Shown here one piece after another: positions 9,067 through 18,322 of a stretch of DNA of 64,000 bases (position 1 is the first letter of the stretch; every line of letters starts with the position of its first letter). The stretch spans positions 62,001 to 126,000 of the forward strand of contig NZ_JACJSE010000018.1 of NCBI RefSeq assembly GCF_014698045.1, read 5' to 3'. The stretch is from Aulosira sp. FACHB-615. Lineage in GTDB: Bacteria; Cyanobacteriota; Cyanobacteriia; Cyanobacteriales; Nostocaceae. A program made the position numbers and the translations under genes. Under the pieces are notes generated by a model, which was not told where the DNA came from, made no database searches, and saw only the letters and a list, made by a program, of their open reading frames with translations.

Positions 9067-10179
9067 CTAATTAATTGATATTTCTCCAGCCTTGACAAAC
9101 AGAATTTGAGAAGAGTTTAGCCACTGAGCATCAAAAGAACTTAAGTGAGTTGTTGTGATTAAAGTTTGAAAACGGTCTTGAATCGCATCAAGCAATTGAT
9201 TTTGACGGTATGGATCTAATTCCGCTAAAACATCATCAAGCAACAACAATGGTGGCTCTTTTACGACTTCTTCAATTAACTCTAATTCTGCTAGTTTTAA
9301 GGCTAAGACTAAGGTGCGTTGCTGACCCTGAGAACCATATTGCCGAGCAGGCGTTTGATTAATAGTCAATTCTACTTCGTCACGATGAGGGCCGACAAGG
9401 GTAGTACCTCGGTAGAGTTCGGCGACAGCGCGTTGTTGAATTTTGTTCAGGAAAGCTTGCTGGACTTGTTCTGGTTGGTGCTGCACCAAAGGAATGTTAG
9501 GTGAATATTTAATTTCTAAGATTTCGGTACTACCGCTAATACTAGCGTGCCAAGCCGCAGCAATGGGGGCTAATCTTTGAATCGCCCGATCGCGTCTTCT
9601 AATAACTCTTGTACCTGTGGTTGCTAATTGTGCATCCCAGAGGGCAAGTTGTGAGTTGGGGAGTGGGGAGTCTTGGTGTTTTTTTAGAAAGGCATTGCGT
9701 TGGCGTAATACTTGGTTATATTGTTGCAAAATATGAGCATAAACTGGTTCAAGTTGAATTAATAAAGTATCCAACCAGTTGCGGCGGACTTCCGGACTAC
9801 CTCGGACTAATTCTAAATCTAAACTGGAAAACTGTACGGCGTTGAGGACACCTAAAAAATCCATTTGTCGCCGCACAATCTCACCATTAATTGCCACACT
9901 GCGGCGACCGTTACGGCGGAGAGTTAAGGTTAAATCACTAATCCCTGTGTCTCGTTCTAAGCTGGCATTGATTTGGGCAAATTCTGTGCCATCTTGAATT
10001 AAATCCCGATCGCGTGCCATTCGGTGCGATCGCAATGTGGCTAATAACTCTACCGCCTCTAACAAATTCGACTTACCCTGAGCGTTGTTACCCACTAAAA
10101 TTGTTTTAGCAGCGTTAAACTCAACTTTTTGGTCTTGGTAATTGCGAAATTGTCTGAGGTGTAAAGTTTTCAGATACAT
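9067..10179 (-). CDS. recF: DNA replication/repair ATPase RecF
   Basis: RecF is an SMC-like ABC ATPase that, with RecO and RecR, loads RecA onto single-strand gaps. The 370-residue length is standard. The protein opens with MYLKTLHLRQFRNY, the family N-terminus. Walker A is GNNAQGKS (residues 30-37), the ABC signature region is GSQGQQRTLVLALKLAE near residue 289, and Walker B with the D-loop is LLLLDDVLAELD near 314. A typical RecF arm follows Walker A. It is not next to dnaA/dnaN; its neighbours are a small hypothetical gene downstream and a Ca2+-ATPase upstream, as is common in cyanobacteria, where recF is scattered. Confidence 0.95.
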   Translation of the reverse strand: MYLKTLHLRQFRNYQDQKVEFNAAKTILVGNNAQGKSNLLEAVELLATLRSHRMARDRDLIQDGTEFAQINASLERDTGISDLTLTLRRNGRRSVAINGEIVRRQMDFLGVLNAVQFSSLDLELVRGSPEVRRNWLDTLLIQLEPVYAHILQQYNQVLRQRNAFLKKHQDSPLPNSQLALWDAQLATTGTRVIRRRDRAIQRLAPIAAAWHASISGSTEILEIKYSPNIPLVQHQPEQVQQAFLNKIQQRAVAELYRGTTLVGPHRDEVELTINQTPARQYGSQGQQRTLVLALKLAELELIEEVVKEPPLLLLDDVLAELDPYRQNQLLDAIQDRFQTLITTTHLSSFDAQWLNSSQILFVKAGEISIN

Positions 10180-10184
10180 AATTT

Positions 10185-10357
10185 AAGTAAAAGGGCAAAA
10201 AGTAAAAGGCAAAAGTAAATATAGCAGGAGGCAGAAGGCAGAAGGCAGGAGGTAGCAGTTTTATTATTCCTGACATTCAAACTTTCAAAATGTCCTAACC
10301 TATATGACTACCGCTATAGTTTTTCCTTTTTACTTTTACCTTTTACCTTTTACCTTG
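10185..10357. repeat. STRR-rich intergenic segment between pacL-like gene and recF
   Basis: Heptamer tracts: CAGGAGG/CAGAAGG units at 10225-10252 and TTTTACC units at about 10328-10352. Between them, 10286-10315 repeats the motif AAAATGTCCTAACC...GACTACCGCT seen at 1234-1264. Confidence 0.65.
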
Positions 10358-13219
10358 TTAAACAGTTTTCTTGCCCATAAAACGGAAGAAGATTTTTTCG
10401 CCTTCAATCCAGACAAACATTAAGGCACTAAAACCAATACAAATTGCTAACTCAGCCGGAGGTAGCCAATGAGTACCGAAGAAAGCCCGCAGGGGTGGTA
10501 CGTAAATTAGCATCAGTTGTAATATCGTTGTCACCACAACCGCACCCAGCACATAGGGATTAGACCAAGGATTCACCTCAATAGTTAGCTGGTTGTTGGA
10601 ACGAATAGCGATCGCATGACCCATCTGGGCAATACACAATGAAGTAAATACCATTGTCTTCCAACGTTCTGGGTCGAGTCCCTCGCCGGTTGCGGTTTGC
10701 ACATGGAAGTATGACCATTCCATGAGGATGATTGTAATAATCGCAAACACAATCCCAATACGGATCATGTAAGAACCCAATCCTCTAGCAAAAATGCTTT
10801 CGCGGGGGCTGAAGGGCGGACGCTGCATCACATCCGGTTCTGGTGGTTCAACTGCCAAGGCTAAGGCTGGTAAACCATCTGTGACCAAGTTCATCCAGAG
10901 AATCTGCAAGGGTGTGAGAGGAACACCACCTAAACCTAAAATTGGTGCAGCCGCAATTGTCAGAACTTCACCGATGTTACTGCCCAAAATATATTTAATA
11001 AAGCGGCGAATGTTGGTGTAAACTACTCGACCTTCTTTAGTTGCCGCCACAATGGTGGCAAAGTTGTCATCCAGCAGTACCATGTCGCTGGCTTCTTTAC
11101 TCACATCAGTACCAGTGATGCCCATTGCGATGCCGATGTCTGCTTGTTTGAGGGCTGGGGCATCATTGACACCATCGCCAGTCATCGCCACAAATCGACC
11201 ACGGCGTTGTAATGCTTGGACGATCCGCAGTTTGTGTTCTGGGGCAACTCTGGCATAGATGCTGACTAAATCAACTTGTTGTTCTAGTTCTTGGTCAGTC
11301 ATCCGTTGCAATTCTTGACCAGTTAGCACACGGTCGCCTTCTTGGGCAATGCCTAAATCAATAGCGATCGCACGGGCTGTTAATTGATGGTCGCCTGTAA
11401 TCATGACTGGGCGAATACCAGCTTGGCGACATTCTGCCACAGCTGCCCTAACTTCCGGTCTGGGTGCATCCAGCATTCCGACTAATCCCAACCACACCAA
11501 GCTTGTCTCAGATTCCTCATCTGTGCCTTCTGGGGGAACTTCGGTGAGGGGTTTATAGGAAAAGCCTAATACCCGCAAACCTTTACTGGCCATTTGGTCA
11601 TTAGCTGCCAAAATTTTGCTGCGTTGTTCTTCTGTTAGTGGTGCGGTACTTGTACCCAAACGAATTTCTGTACAACGTGCCAAAATTAACTCTGGTGAAC
11701 CTTTGGTAAACATTAGGTAAGGTTCAGAGTTGACCAAACCTGCGATCGCTGGGTCTACACTGGTAAAGGATGTTTCCCCAGTTGCAACTTCCTCCACCTG
11801 GGTAATCACACTCATCCGTTTGCGTTCGGAAGAGAAGGGAAATTCACTGACACGGGGTAACTTACTATTCCATTGGTCTTTTTCAATCCCAGCTTTACCT
11901 GCTAATGTCACCAATGCGCCTTCGGTGGGGTCGCCTAAAATTGCCCATTCACCTTTTTCTTTTTGTAATACTGAGTCATTACAAACGGCGCAGGCGACGG
12001 ATAAAGCCGGAATTTCCCGAAAATCGCCCACGGAAATTTTTTGACCGTCTAATTGAAAGTCACCTACAGGTGCGTAACCTTCCCCTGTGACCCTAAAAGT
12101 ATTGTTGTTGGTGAATACTGATTGCACCACCATTTTGTTTTGGGTGAGTGTACCTGTTTTATCCGAACAAATGGTAGTCACAGAACCCAAGGTTTCCACG
12201 GCTGGCAGTTTGCGAATCAAGGCATTGCGGCGTACCATGCGCTGGGTTCCTAATGCCAAGGTCACGGTAATTACGGCGGGTAAACCTTCAGGTACTACCG
12301 CCACCGCCATACTCAAGGAAACTTCTAGTAGGTCTTGTAAATTGCTAAAACCTCTGGCCTGAATGACACCACCAATGACAACGATCGCTACTAAAATCAA
12401 GGAACCAGAAACTAAGACGTTGCCCAGTTGCGTCATACGCTGTTGCAAAGGTGTGGGTTCACTTTCCACCGACTGCAACATGGTGGCAATTTTACCGAGT
12501 TCGGTTTTCATCCCGGTGTTTGTTACCAGAACTTTCGCGCGTCCTTGAACAACTTCCGTACCTTGAAAAACTAAGTTGATGCGATCGCCTAAAGATGTAT
12601 CTTCAGGTAGTTGAAGAGTGGCCTGTTTGTTGACAGCTTCTGCTTCACCTGTGAGTGCAGATTCTCGCACTTGTAAATTAGACTGTTCAACTAAGCGTCC
12701 ATCTGCGGCTATCTGCACTCCCGCTTCCAGCAGCATGATATCTCCTGGGACGATTTCTTTAGCTGCCACATCTAATAGTTTTTTGTTACGAAGGACGCGC
12801 ACTAAAGGCGAAGACATCTTTTTAAGTGCAGCTAAAGCTTGTTCGGCGCGACTTTCTTGGACATAACCCAAAATACCATTCAAAATCACAATGGCCATAA
12901 TTGCCACGGTATCTTTAAACGGTACTTCTCCTGGCTTGAGTTGACCAGCTTGCCAAGCCGTAAAATCCAAAAACCCAGAGATCAAAGCCACAGCAATCAG
13001 CATCAACAACATAATGTTCTTGAACTGATCTAGCAATATTTCCCAAGCACTACGACCACCATGTTCTTCTAACTCGTTGGTGCCGTATTTTTGCAACCGT
13101 TGTTCAACTTCTTGGGGTGTTAAGCCACTGTCTGCCTTGCTATCCAGCAGGTCTAGAGCTTTATCAACTTCTAAAGTATGCCAAATCGGGGTACTTTCAG
13201 GCAGAGAATTAGCAGACAT
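10358..13219 (-). CDS. pacL: P-type (type IIA-like) calcium-transporting ATPase
   Basis: A 953-residue cation pump that uses an aspartyl-phosphate cycle to move Ca2+ out of the cytoplasm. Seen here: an N-terminal cation-ATPase domain (LLDSKADSGLTPQEVEQRLQ), TGEAEAV of the actuator domain (the usual TGES has Ala for Ser), the phosphorylation motif CSDKTGTLTQNK, and the hinge TGDGVNDAPALK. In TM4 VAVVPEGLPA carries the PEGL signature of Ca2+ pumps. In TM5-6 SNIGEV and NLVTDGLPALAL supply further ligand positions. About ten membrane segments are visible and length matches SERCA/PacL types. The pacL symbol is by family similarity; an Mn2+ or mixed specificity cannot be excluded. Monocistronic in appearance. 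Confidence 0.9.
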   Translation of the reverse strand: MSANSLPESTPIWHTLEVDKALDLLDSKADSGLTPQEVEQRLQKYGTNELEEHGGRSAWEILLDQFKNIMLLMLIAVALISGFLDFTAWQAGQLKPGEVPFKDTVAIMAIVILNGILGYVQESRAEQALAALKKMSSPLVRVLRNKKLLDVAAKEIVPGDIMLLEAGVQIAADGRLVEQSNLQVRESALTGEAEAVNKQATLQLPEDTSLGDRINLVFQGTEVVQGRAKVLVTNTGMKTELGKIATMLQSVESEPTPLQQRMTQLGNVLVSGSLILVAIVVIGGVIQARGFSNLQDLLEVSLSMAVAVVPEGLPAVITVTLALGTQRMVRRNALIRKLPAVETLGSVTTICSDKTGTLTQNKMVVQSVFTNNNTFRVTGEGYAPVGDFQLDGQKISVGDFREIPALSVACAVCNDSVLQKEKGEWAILGDPTEGALVTLAGKAGIEKDQWNSKLPRVSEFPFSSERKRMSVITQVEEVATGETSFTSVDPAIAGLVNSEPYLMFTKGSPELILARCTEIRLGTSTAPLTEEQRSKILAANDQMASKGLRVLGFSYKPLTEVPPEGTDEESETSLVWLGLVGMLDAPRPEVRAAVAECRQAGIRPVMITGDHQLTARAIAIDLGIAQEGDRVLTGQELQRMTDQELEQQVDLVSIYARVAPEHKLRIVQALQRRGRFVAMTGDGVNDAPALKQADIGIAMGITGTDVSKEASDMVLLDDNFATIVAATKEGRVVYTNIRRFIKYILGSNIGEVLTIAAAPILGLGGVPLTPLQILWMNLVTDGLPALALAVEPPEPDVMQRPPFSPRESIFARGLGSYMIRIGIVFAIITIILMEWSYFHVQTATGEGLDPERWKTMVFTSLCIAQMGHAIAIRSNNQLTIEVNPWSNPYVLGAVVVTTILQLMLIYVPPLRAFFGTHWLPPAELAICIGFSALMFVWIEGEKIFFRFMGKKTV

Positions 13220-13638
13220 TGTTTAGGTTACAGAAAAGGTTACAAAATTCGATCATAATTTAGTGATGGCGATAAAACCATCCACCAAAGTCATATTCAA
13301 GTTCTTGTTCACACCAATTGGAAAAATGATCACCATAGATGGACTAACCTCAAGGCAGGCTGAGACAGTAATTTCCATCCAAAATCTCAAATTCCTCATG
13401 GTATGACTTGTACAAGTTTAAATGTGTTTCTCGACATTTGCTAACTTGGTTTAAGTGATAATTCTATGTATTTTTATGTAGTTTATAGTATTTTAAAAAA
13501 CATTTTATAAAAACTATTACCCTAAAAAATTTGTTGTTATGTCTGGAGGTTATGGCAAAATTAATGCTCGGCGTGCTAAACCGTGGAATATATATGCTTA
13601 ATATAAATTTTGCACTCCCTAATTAGACTGCTAGCCAG
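13220..13638. other. Intergenic region between divergent genes
   Basis: 419 AT-rich bases between the divergently transcribed Ca2+-ATPase and the transglutaminase gene; it must hold both promoters. I see no strong hairpin, repeat or reading frame. Confidence 0.4.
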
Positions 13639-15270
13639 ATGTTTGGGCAAAGGACAATTCGACCGCTTACGGCTGCCTCCCTATGTGGCATTGCTTTCAT
13701 CAAAGATACACTCATTGCGATTGACAGTACAAAAGGGCATCTACTGGAGATTGATCCTGAGTCTGACAACAGCAAAATCATCAATCCGCACCAGGTTAAG
13801 GAATTTAATGATGTCACTGGTTTAGCAGTTTGGGAAGATACCCTCTGGGTAACTCGTGGCAACAGTATTTATTTATCAAAGCTGGGTTCTTGGGGGTTAG
13901 AACATTTTGCCACATTGCCATATACGGCTAATGGTGTGGCTGTGTGGGAATCAACGGTGTATGTTAGCTGTCAAAAGCTGGGTTACATTGTGATTTTTGA
14001 CCGCAGTACACGCAAAGAAATTACGAAATTTTATGCGCCTGGGGTGGGTGTGGAAAATTTGGCAGTCACCCAAGAAACGCTGTGGATTTGCGATCGCACT
14101 GAACAAACAGTTTACTCGATGGATCGAGCCACAGGGGAAGTTAATTTTAGTGTACTAACACCTTTTGATTCACCCACAGGCATAGCAGTACACCGAGATG
14201 ATGAAGGTAAGGAAACTCTGTATGTCGCCTATGCTTCTGAGGAACCTTATATTCGGGATAATCCCAATGCTGACCCGAATCATGAATTAACTTACCGCGA
14301 TCGGACTTTCATTCACCCACTTTATTACCACTACAACCCAGATAAGCGTTACGCCCTATCAAATGGCTATCTGATTGAAATGTCCTACGCTGAGGAAATT
14401 GCACCTTTAGAAGAAGTGTATCTCCCGGATGTAGAATGGCGCATCGCCTTACCCTCCGAAACCGAACGCCAAACAGTTAAACAGGTTGAACCAATTGGTA
14501 TCCCTTTTACCGAAGAAGTCATTGATGGGCAACGGGTAGCAGTATTTAAATTTGATGCCCTCGCCCCCGGCGAACGCCATGTATTTGGCTGGAAGGCTTT
14601 GTTAGAAGTACGAGGAATCAAGTATCGCATTACCCCTAAAGATACCGAAGACTTACCAGAACTCTCCCCAGAGTTTCAAAATCGCTACTTGGTGGATGAC
14701 GATGATTTGGCAATGGATACTTCTATAGTCCGCAATGCTGCCCGTGATGCCGTTGGTTCCGAAACCAACTTGCTACGGAAAATGTATAGTATCCGTAACT
14801 ACGTGTACGATGAGTTGTCCTACGGCATTAAACCCTACATTGATACCCCAGATATAGTTTTAGAACGGGGCGTTGGTTCTTGCGGTGAGTACGTGGGTGT
14901 TTTACTGGCTTTGTGCCGTTTAAATGGTATCCCTTGCCGCACAGTTGGCAGATATAAATGCCCTCCCTATGGCGAACATCAAAAAGTACCATTACAACCC
15001 GATTTTAATCACGTCTGGTTAGAATTTTATATCCCCAACTTTGGCTGGTTGCCAATGGAATCTAACCCCGATGATGTCGGATATGGAGGCCCTTACCCCA
15101 CCCGCTTTTTTATGGGCTTGTGCTGGTATCACATTGAAATTGGCAAAGGTATCTCTTTTGAAACCTTAAGCAGTCAAGGTACTAGATTGACAAAAGAAGA
15201 TATTCCCATCGGTGATTTAGCCATTAATCATATTCGCTTTACAATTCTTCAAGAATTACCACCTTTTTGA
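13639..15270 (+). CDS. Beta-propeller (NHL-like) protein with C-terminal transglutaminase-like domain
   Basis: A 543-residue two-domain protein without a signal peptide. Residues 1 to about 220 contain repeated strands of the type GLAVWEDTLWVTRGNSIYLSK, GVAVWESTVYVSC and GIAVHRDD, typical of NHL/SMP-30-like propeller blades. Residues about 250-345 form a beta-rich linker. The C-terminal part is a transglutaminase-like (papain-fold) domain with a plausible triad: Cys415 in GSCGEY, His458 in NHVWLEFY and Asp478 in NPDD. Such domains in bacteria are usually proteases or amidases, not cross-linkers. ATG 13639 is the first in frame. The fusion order suggests substrate capture by the propeller; no neighbour indicates the substrate. 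Confidence 0.8.
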   Translation: MFGQRTIRPLTAASLCGIAFIKDTLIAIDSTKGHLLEIDPESDNSKIINPHQVKEFNDVTGLAVWEDTLWVTRGNSIYLSKLGSWGLEHFATLPYTANGVAVWESTVYVSCQKLGYIVIFDRSTRKEITKFYAPGVGVENLAVTQETLWICDRTEQTVYSMDRATGEVNFSVLTPFDSPTGIAVHRDDEGKETLYVAYASEEPYIRDNPNADPNHELTYRDRTFIHPLYYHYNPDKRYALSNGYLIEMSYAEEIAPLEEVYLPDVEWRIALPSETERQTVKQVEPIGIPFTEEVIDGQRVAVFKFDALAPGERHVFGWKALLEVRGIKYRITPKDTEDLPELSPEFQNRYLVDDDDLAMDTSIVRNAARDAVGSETNLLRKMYSIRNYVYDELSYGIKPYIDTPDIVLERGVGSCGEYVGVLLALCRLNGIPCRTVGRYKCPPYGEHQKVPLQPDFNHVWLEFYIPNFGWLPMESNPDDVGYGGPYPTRFFMGLCWYHIEIGKGISFETLSSQGTRLTKEDIPIGDLAINHIRFTILQELPPF

Positions 15271-15851
15271 TCTGGAAGTACATGCAAAGGGTGAAGGGGT
15301 TTAAGGGTGCAGGGTGTAGGGGAGAAATGACAATAATTTCCCCTTGTCTCCCTTGTCCCCCTTCCCTCCCTTGTCCCCCACACCCTCATACCCCCACACC
15401 CATTCCTAACAGCCCAATTCATCAATTCTTAAATAAACCAATATTTCCCAGTAACAGTAAGGATATGGTTCTGTAGTCAAACCACATAGCAGAAACCGTA
15501 TACACCCTCAAGACAGCTATTAATAATTAGGATAGTCTTCCTGTATATATGTAGTTCAGCCGCCAGTTGTCGGAAGGCGGAAGTCTTAAAGCAATCATAA
15601 GATTGAGATTTACTTTCCTGAAGTTCCCTAAAGATATTGGTAAATATAAAAACTAGTACAGGTCGGCTTAAATAAACAGACCATAAGGAATTGCTAAAAG
15701 GCTTGTGTTATCACTATTATTTCTTTTTCCTTTTGACTTTTTCCTTTAGCCTTTTTACTTTTACCTTGTCGTACTAGCCTTATTGAGTTTTTTCAAATAA
15801 AATCTTTATTCCATAGCATTTATCAACCCAATTTAAAATGGTAATAATCCA
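15271..15851. repeat. Repeat-rich intergenic region
   Basis: 581 bases. A hairpin element with GGGGAGAAAT...ATTTCCCC at 15319-15343 is one of three copies in the window. It is followed by CTTGTCCCC/CTTGTCTCC nonamer-like repeats (15342-15385) and by pyrimidine-rich CCTTTT repeats near 15720-15770. The open frame at 15267-15476 is a translation of these repeats, not a gene. Confidence 0.55.
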
Positions 15852-17231
15852 GTGAATGATTGGATAAATCGCAAGTCTCAAAAAATTCCCAAACAGCAGG
15901 GTGCTGGTAGTAATCTTGTCGCCACCAGTCAACAATCTTATGTACCTTCATATTTGACACATAATTCGCAGTCCAATGCTGAAGAAAAACAAATATACCA
16001 ACATTTATTGCATTTGGTACAAGTTAAATCGCCAAATGAAATGCTAGAACGTTGTCGTGCCTTATTTGTTGAAGGTGCAGATTATCCTGAACCAGAAATA
16101 TTATTAATCTTAGATAAAATTACAGCATCTAAAACTGCTGTACATGAGTTTAAATTTTTTATTAATCGTTGCTGCCATATTTTAATTAATCGCTGGCACA
16201 TGCAGCCGCAACTGCACTATGCAATTCCTGAATTAATCAAATTATTAGCTACTGAACCTACGAGGTCAAGAACCACAAGTTTTCGTTATCGCAACATTAG
16301 GAAGTTGCGGGAATTAATTCAAATGTTTATCGTCAGCGAACAGTATTTAACTTTGCGGCGATTTGTAGAAGTGATGACGAGAACAATTGAGGAAAATACG
16401 CCTCCTGAACCTCAAGCTTTAATCTCTTTAATTGGGCGCTACTCATATTTATATGAACATTGTTTGATTAGTGATGATTCTACCTTTGAACATCAGTGGC
16501 GCGTTAAGCAAATCCAAGCACAGGCGCAAAAGCAATTTGAAGTTGATTTATCTAAATATGTCACTTATCAAGTGCGTCGCAATCAGATCCTCAAAAAAGC
16601 CTCTGTAGAGGAAGCAGAGAGAATTTTACGGCCTGTGAATAATCCTACATTATTGAGCGATCGCGATCTGCATACAGCACTGCAACATTGGATTGGTAAG
16701 GTCGAAGGTAACTATACATACCAAGAGTTAGCCCAAAAATTTTTACAGTCTAATCAAAAGGTAAATTCTATAAGTGATTTTAAAGATAATTTGTATGAAT
16801 ATCTCATATCTTCAATTACTGGCGGTTCGGGAAAACGCCAATGGCAGCAAAAGCTACATACACAATTAAAAAATACATTGCCACAAGCTAATGCTCAAAA
16901 ACCTGATGAGTTCTTAATTATGAGAATTTGTAGTCAGCTATTGAATTTTTTAATTGTAGAAAGTCATTTATCAATTCAACATTTTAATTTGATTGACTTG
17001 ATTACTAATCAAGGTACATTAATCACAACGGAACTATTATTGAAAATAGTCTTGATTTGTCCTAAAGTCAAACCTTATTTAGAAAAGAGATTAACAATTT
17101 TATTTCAACACTATGAGTCTGCAAATACTAGTGATATTAAGTGGCTTGTCAAGATTTTAGAACAAGTTAATATTGCTATGGTTATTTATTTTGGCAATAT
17201 TGATATATCTTATTTTAAAGAGATTGGTTGA
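15852..17231 (+). CDS. Hypothetical helical protein, 459 residues
   Basis: I do not recognise a characterised family. From GTG 15852 the product is soluble and almost entirely alpha-helical. After a disordered N-terminus of about 45 residues (Gln, Ser, Asn rich) it has heat-like helices: EKQIYQHLLHLVQVKSPNEML, FKFFINRCCHILINRWHMQPQ, then RTTSFRYRNIRKLRELIQMFIVSEQYLTL split over two helices. The C-terminal half contains further helical pairs ending in WLVKILEQVNIAMVIYFGNID. No catalytic motif or membrane anchor stands out. Codon use and AT-richness match neighbours. It is followed by a nonamer array. Its size and regularity argue for a real gene, perhaps a scaffold or adaptor, but that is inference. 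Confidence 0.65.
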   Translation: MNDWINRKSQKIPKQQGAGSNLVATSQQSYVPSYLTHNSQSNAEEKQIYQHLLHLVQVKSPNEMLERCRALFVEGADYPEPEILLILDKITASKTAVHEFKFFINRCCHILINRWHMQPQLHYAIPELIKLLATEPTRSRTTSFRYRNIRKLRELIQMFIVSEQYLTLRRFVEVMTRTIEENTPPEPQALISLIGRYSYLYEHCLISDDSTFEHQWRVKQIQAQAQKQFEVDLSKYVTYQVRRNQILKKASVEEAERILRPVNNPTLLSDRDLHTALQHWIGKVEGNYTYQELAQKFLQSNQKVNSISDFKDNLYEYLISSITGGSGKRQWQQKLHTQLKNTLPQANAQKPDEFLIMRICSQLLNFLIVESHLSIQHFNLIDLITNQGTLITTELLLKIVLICPKVKPYLEKRLTILFQHYESANTSDIKWLVKILEQVNIAMVIYFGNIDISYFKEIG

Positions 17232-17235
17232 TCTC

Positions 17236-17335
17236 GACAAGGGAGACAAGGTAGACAAGGTAGACAAGGTAGACAAGGTAGAGATATGTTTGTTAACTAT
17301 TTAATTCTCTAGCCCCTAGCCCCTAGCCCCTAGCC
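17236..17335. repeat. Nonamer array and CCTAGCC heptamers
   Basis: Five tandem copies of GACAAGGTA (first copy GACAAGGGA) fill 17236-17280. Four CCTAGCC-type heptamers follow at about 17308-17334, abutting the 3' end of the convergent nuclease gene. Confidence 0.8.
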
Positions 17336-18175
17336 TCAAATCGGCACTACTACATCAGAATAAGCACTGACGGCGGCAAATTCACAAATTGAATTAAAGG
17401 GACAAAATCGGCAGTGTTGTCCAGGATTTGGAGGGAATATTTTACTGAAGTTACTGTTTTTTTCGTGATATTTATGTAAATCAGCTTGATGTTGATGAGC
17501 AATTATCGCTAACTCAGATTTTAAATTTTCAAACTCATGGTTTGTGATTTTAATTAAATCAGATTTTTTACCGAGTTCTAAATTATAAAATGATGCGACT
17601 GCTTGTCTACCAGGATAAAGATAACGCACCGCTAATAAATAAACTAATGCTTGTCGTTGGTCAAAAGCGGATTTACCAGTTTTGAAATCTAAAATATGTA
17701 AAGTGCGATCGCCATCAATAAAAATGCAGTCCATAGCTGCATATAAGCGAAAACAATAGTCGCCTTGTTCAATCAAAATCGGCTTGGGAAAACCTTCATC
17801 ACCTGAAGTTAATTGCAGAATATTTTTGCCTCTCAATAGAGGCGCATTTTGATACTTTTTCAAAATTTGTAGAACGCGCTGCTGCACTTGCGAGCTAGTA
17901 TTGTTGAGTTTTAACAACTGTGCAACTTTTTCTACACCGTCTGCTTTATTTAACAAATGTCGATTATGATGAAACTCATAAACGCCTTTTTGGGCGAGTA
18001 TACCAATCCGCTGCGGTGCCGTAGCCTTTGTTAACAGTGCTTTAACTTGGGGTTCATGTTGACGTGCTTTAATAAACCCACGTCGCATCTGACAATGCCA
18101 GCGTTCTTGTCCTATTGCTGGGGCAATTAAAGACCAAAGGTGATAACTGACAAAAGGTCGGTCGGGGGTTGACAT
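17336..18175 (-). CDS. PD-(D/E)XK nuclease family protein with C-terminal cysteine cluster
   Basis: A 279-residue protein from ATG 18175 (a TTG three codons upstream is possible). The core motif DCIFIDGDRTLHILDFKTGK near residues 158-177 has the Asp...Asp-x-Lys arrangement of the PD-(D/E)XK nuclease fold, followed by a QALVYLLAV helix typical of RecB-like enzymes. The C-terminus carries Cys residues in GQHCRFCPFNSICEF which, with one further Cys, could hold an iron-sulphur cluster as in Cas4 and AddB-type nucleases. Only three Cys are close together here, so a cluster is uncertain. There are no cas genes nearby. The likely role is DNA end processing or repair. It is divergent from the phosphohexomutase gene. 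Confidence 0.75.
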   Translation of the reverse strand: MSTPDRPFVSYHLWSLIAPAIGQERWHCQMRRGFIKARQHEPQVKALLTKATAPQRIGILAQKGVYEFHHNRHLLNKADGVEKVAQLLKLNNTSSQVQQRVLQILKKYQNAPLLRGKNILQLTSGDEGFPKPILIEQGDYCFRLYAAMDCIFIDGDRTLHILDFKTGKSAFDQRQALVYLLAVRYLYPGRQAVASFYNLELGKKSDLIKITNHEFENLKSELAIIAHQHQADLHKYHEKNSNFSKIFPPNPGQHCRFCPFNSICEFAAVSAYSDVVVPI

Positions 18176-18322
18176 CGCTAACAAGCAGTGAGAAAAAATA
18201 CAATGGGCAGAAATTTGAGCATAATTGGCTGCTCATAACTTCTTTTGATACTTGCGGCTAGGCACGCTTTGCGGGAAGCTTCGTAATAGACTACTGAAGA
18301 TGGACGGGAGAAATTGGCAACA

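Noticed and set aside
13610..13862. Short frames around the start of the transglutaminase gene
   Set aside because: Overlapping shadows of the real gene starting at 13639.
15267..15476. 69-codon plus-strand frame after the transglutaminase gene
   Set aside because: Its sequence is a translation of CTTGTC and CCCACACC repeats (Cys-Leu-Pro repeats) with no independent coding sign.
17336..18175. Cas4
   Set aside because: The PD-(D/E)XK core and a few Cys are similar, but no cas neighbours and no clear four-Cys cluster; a general RecB-like nuclease fits better.
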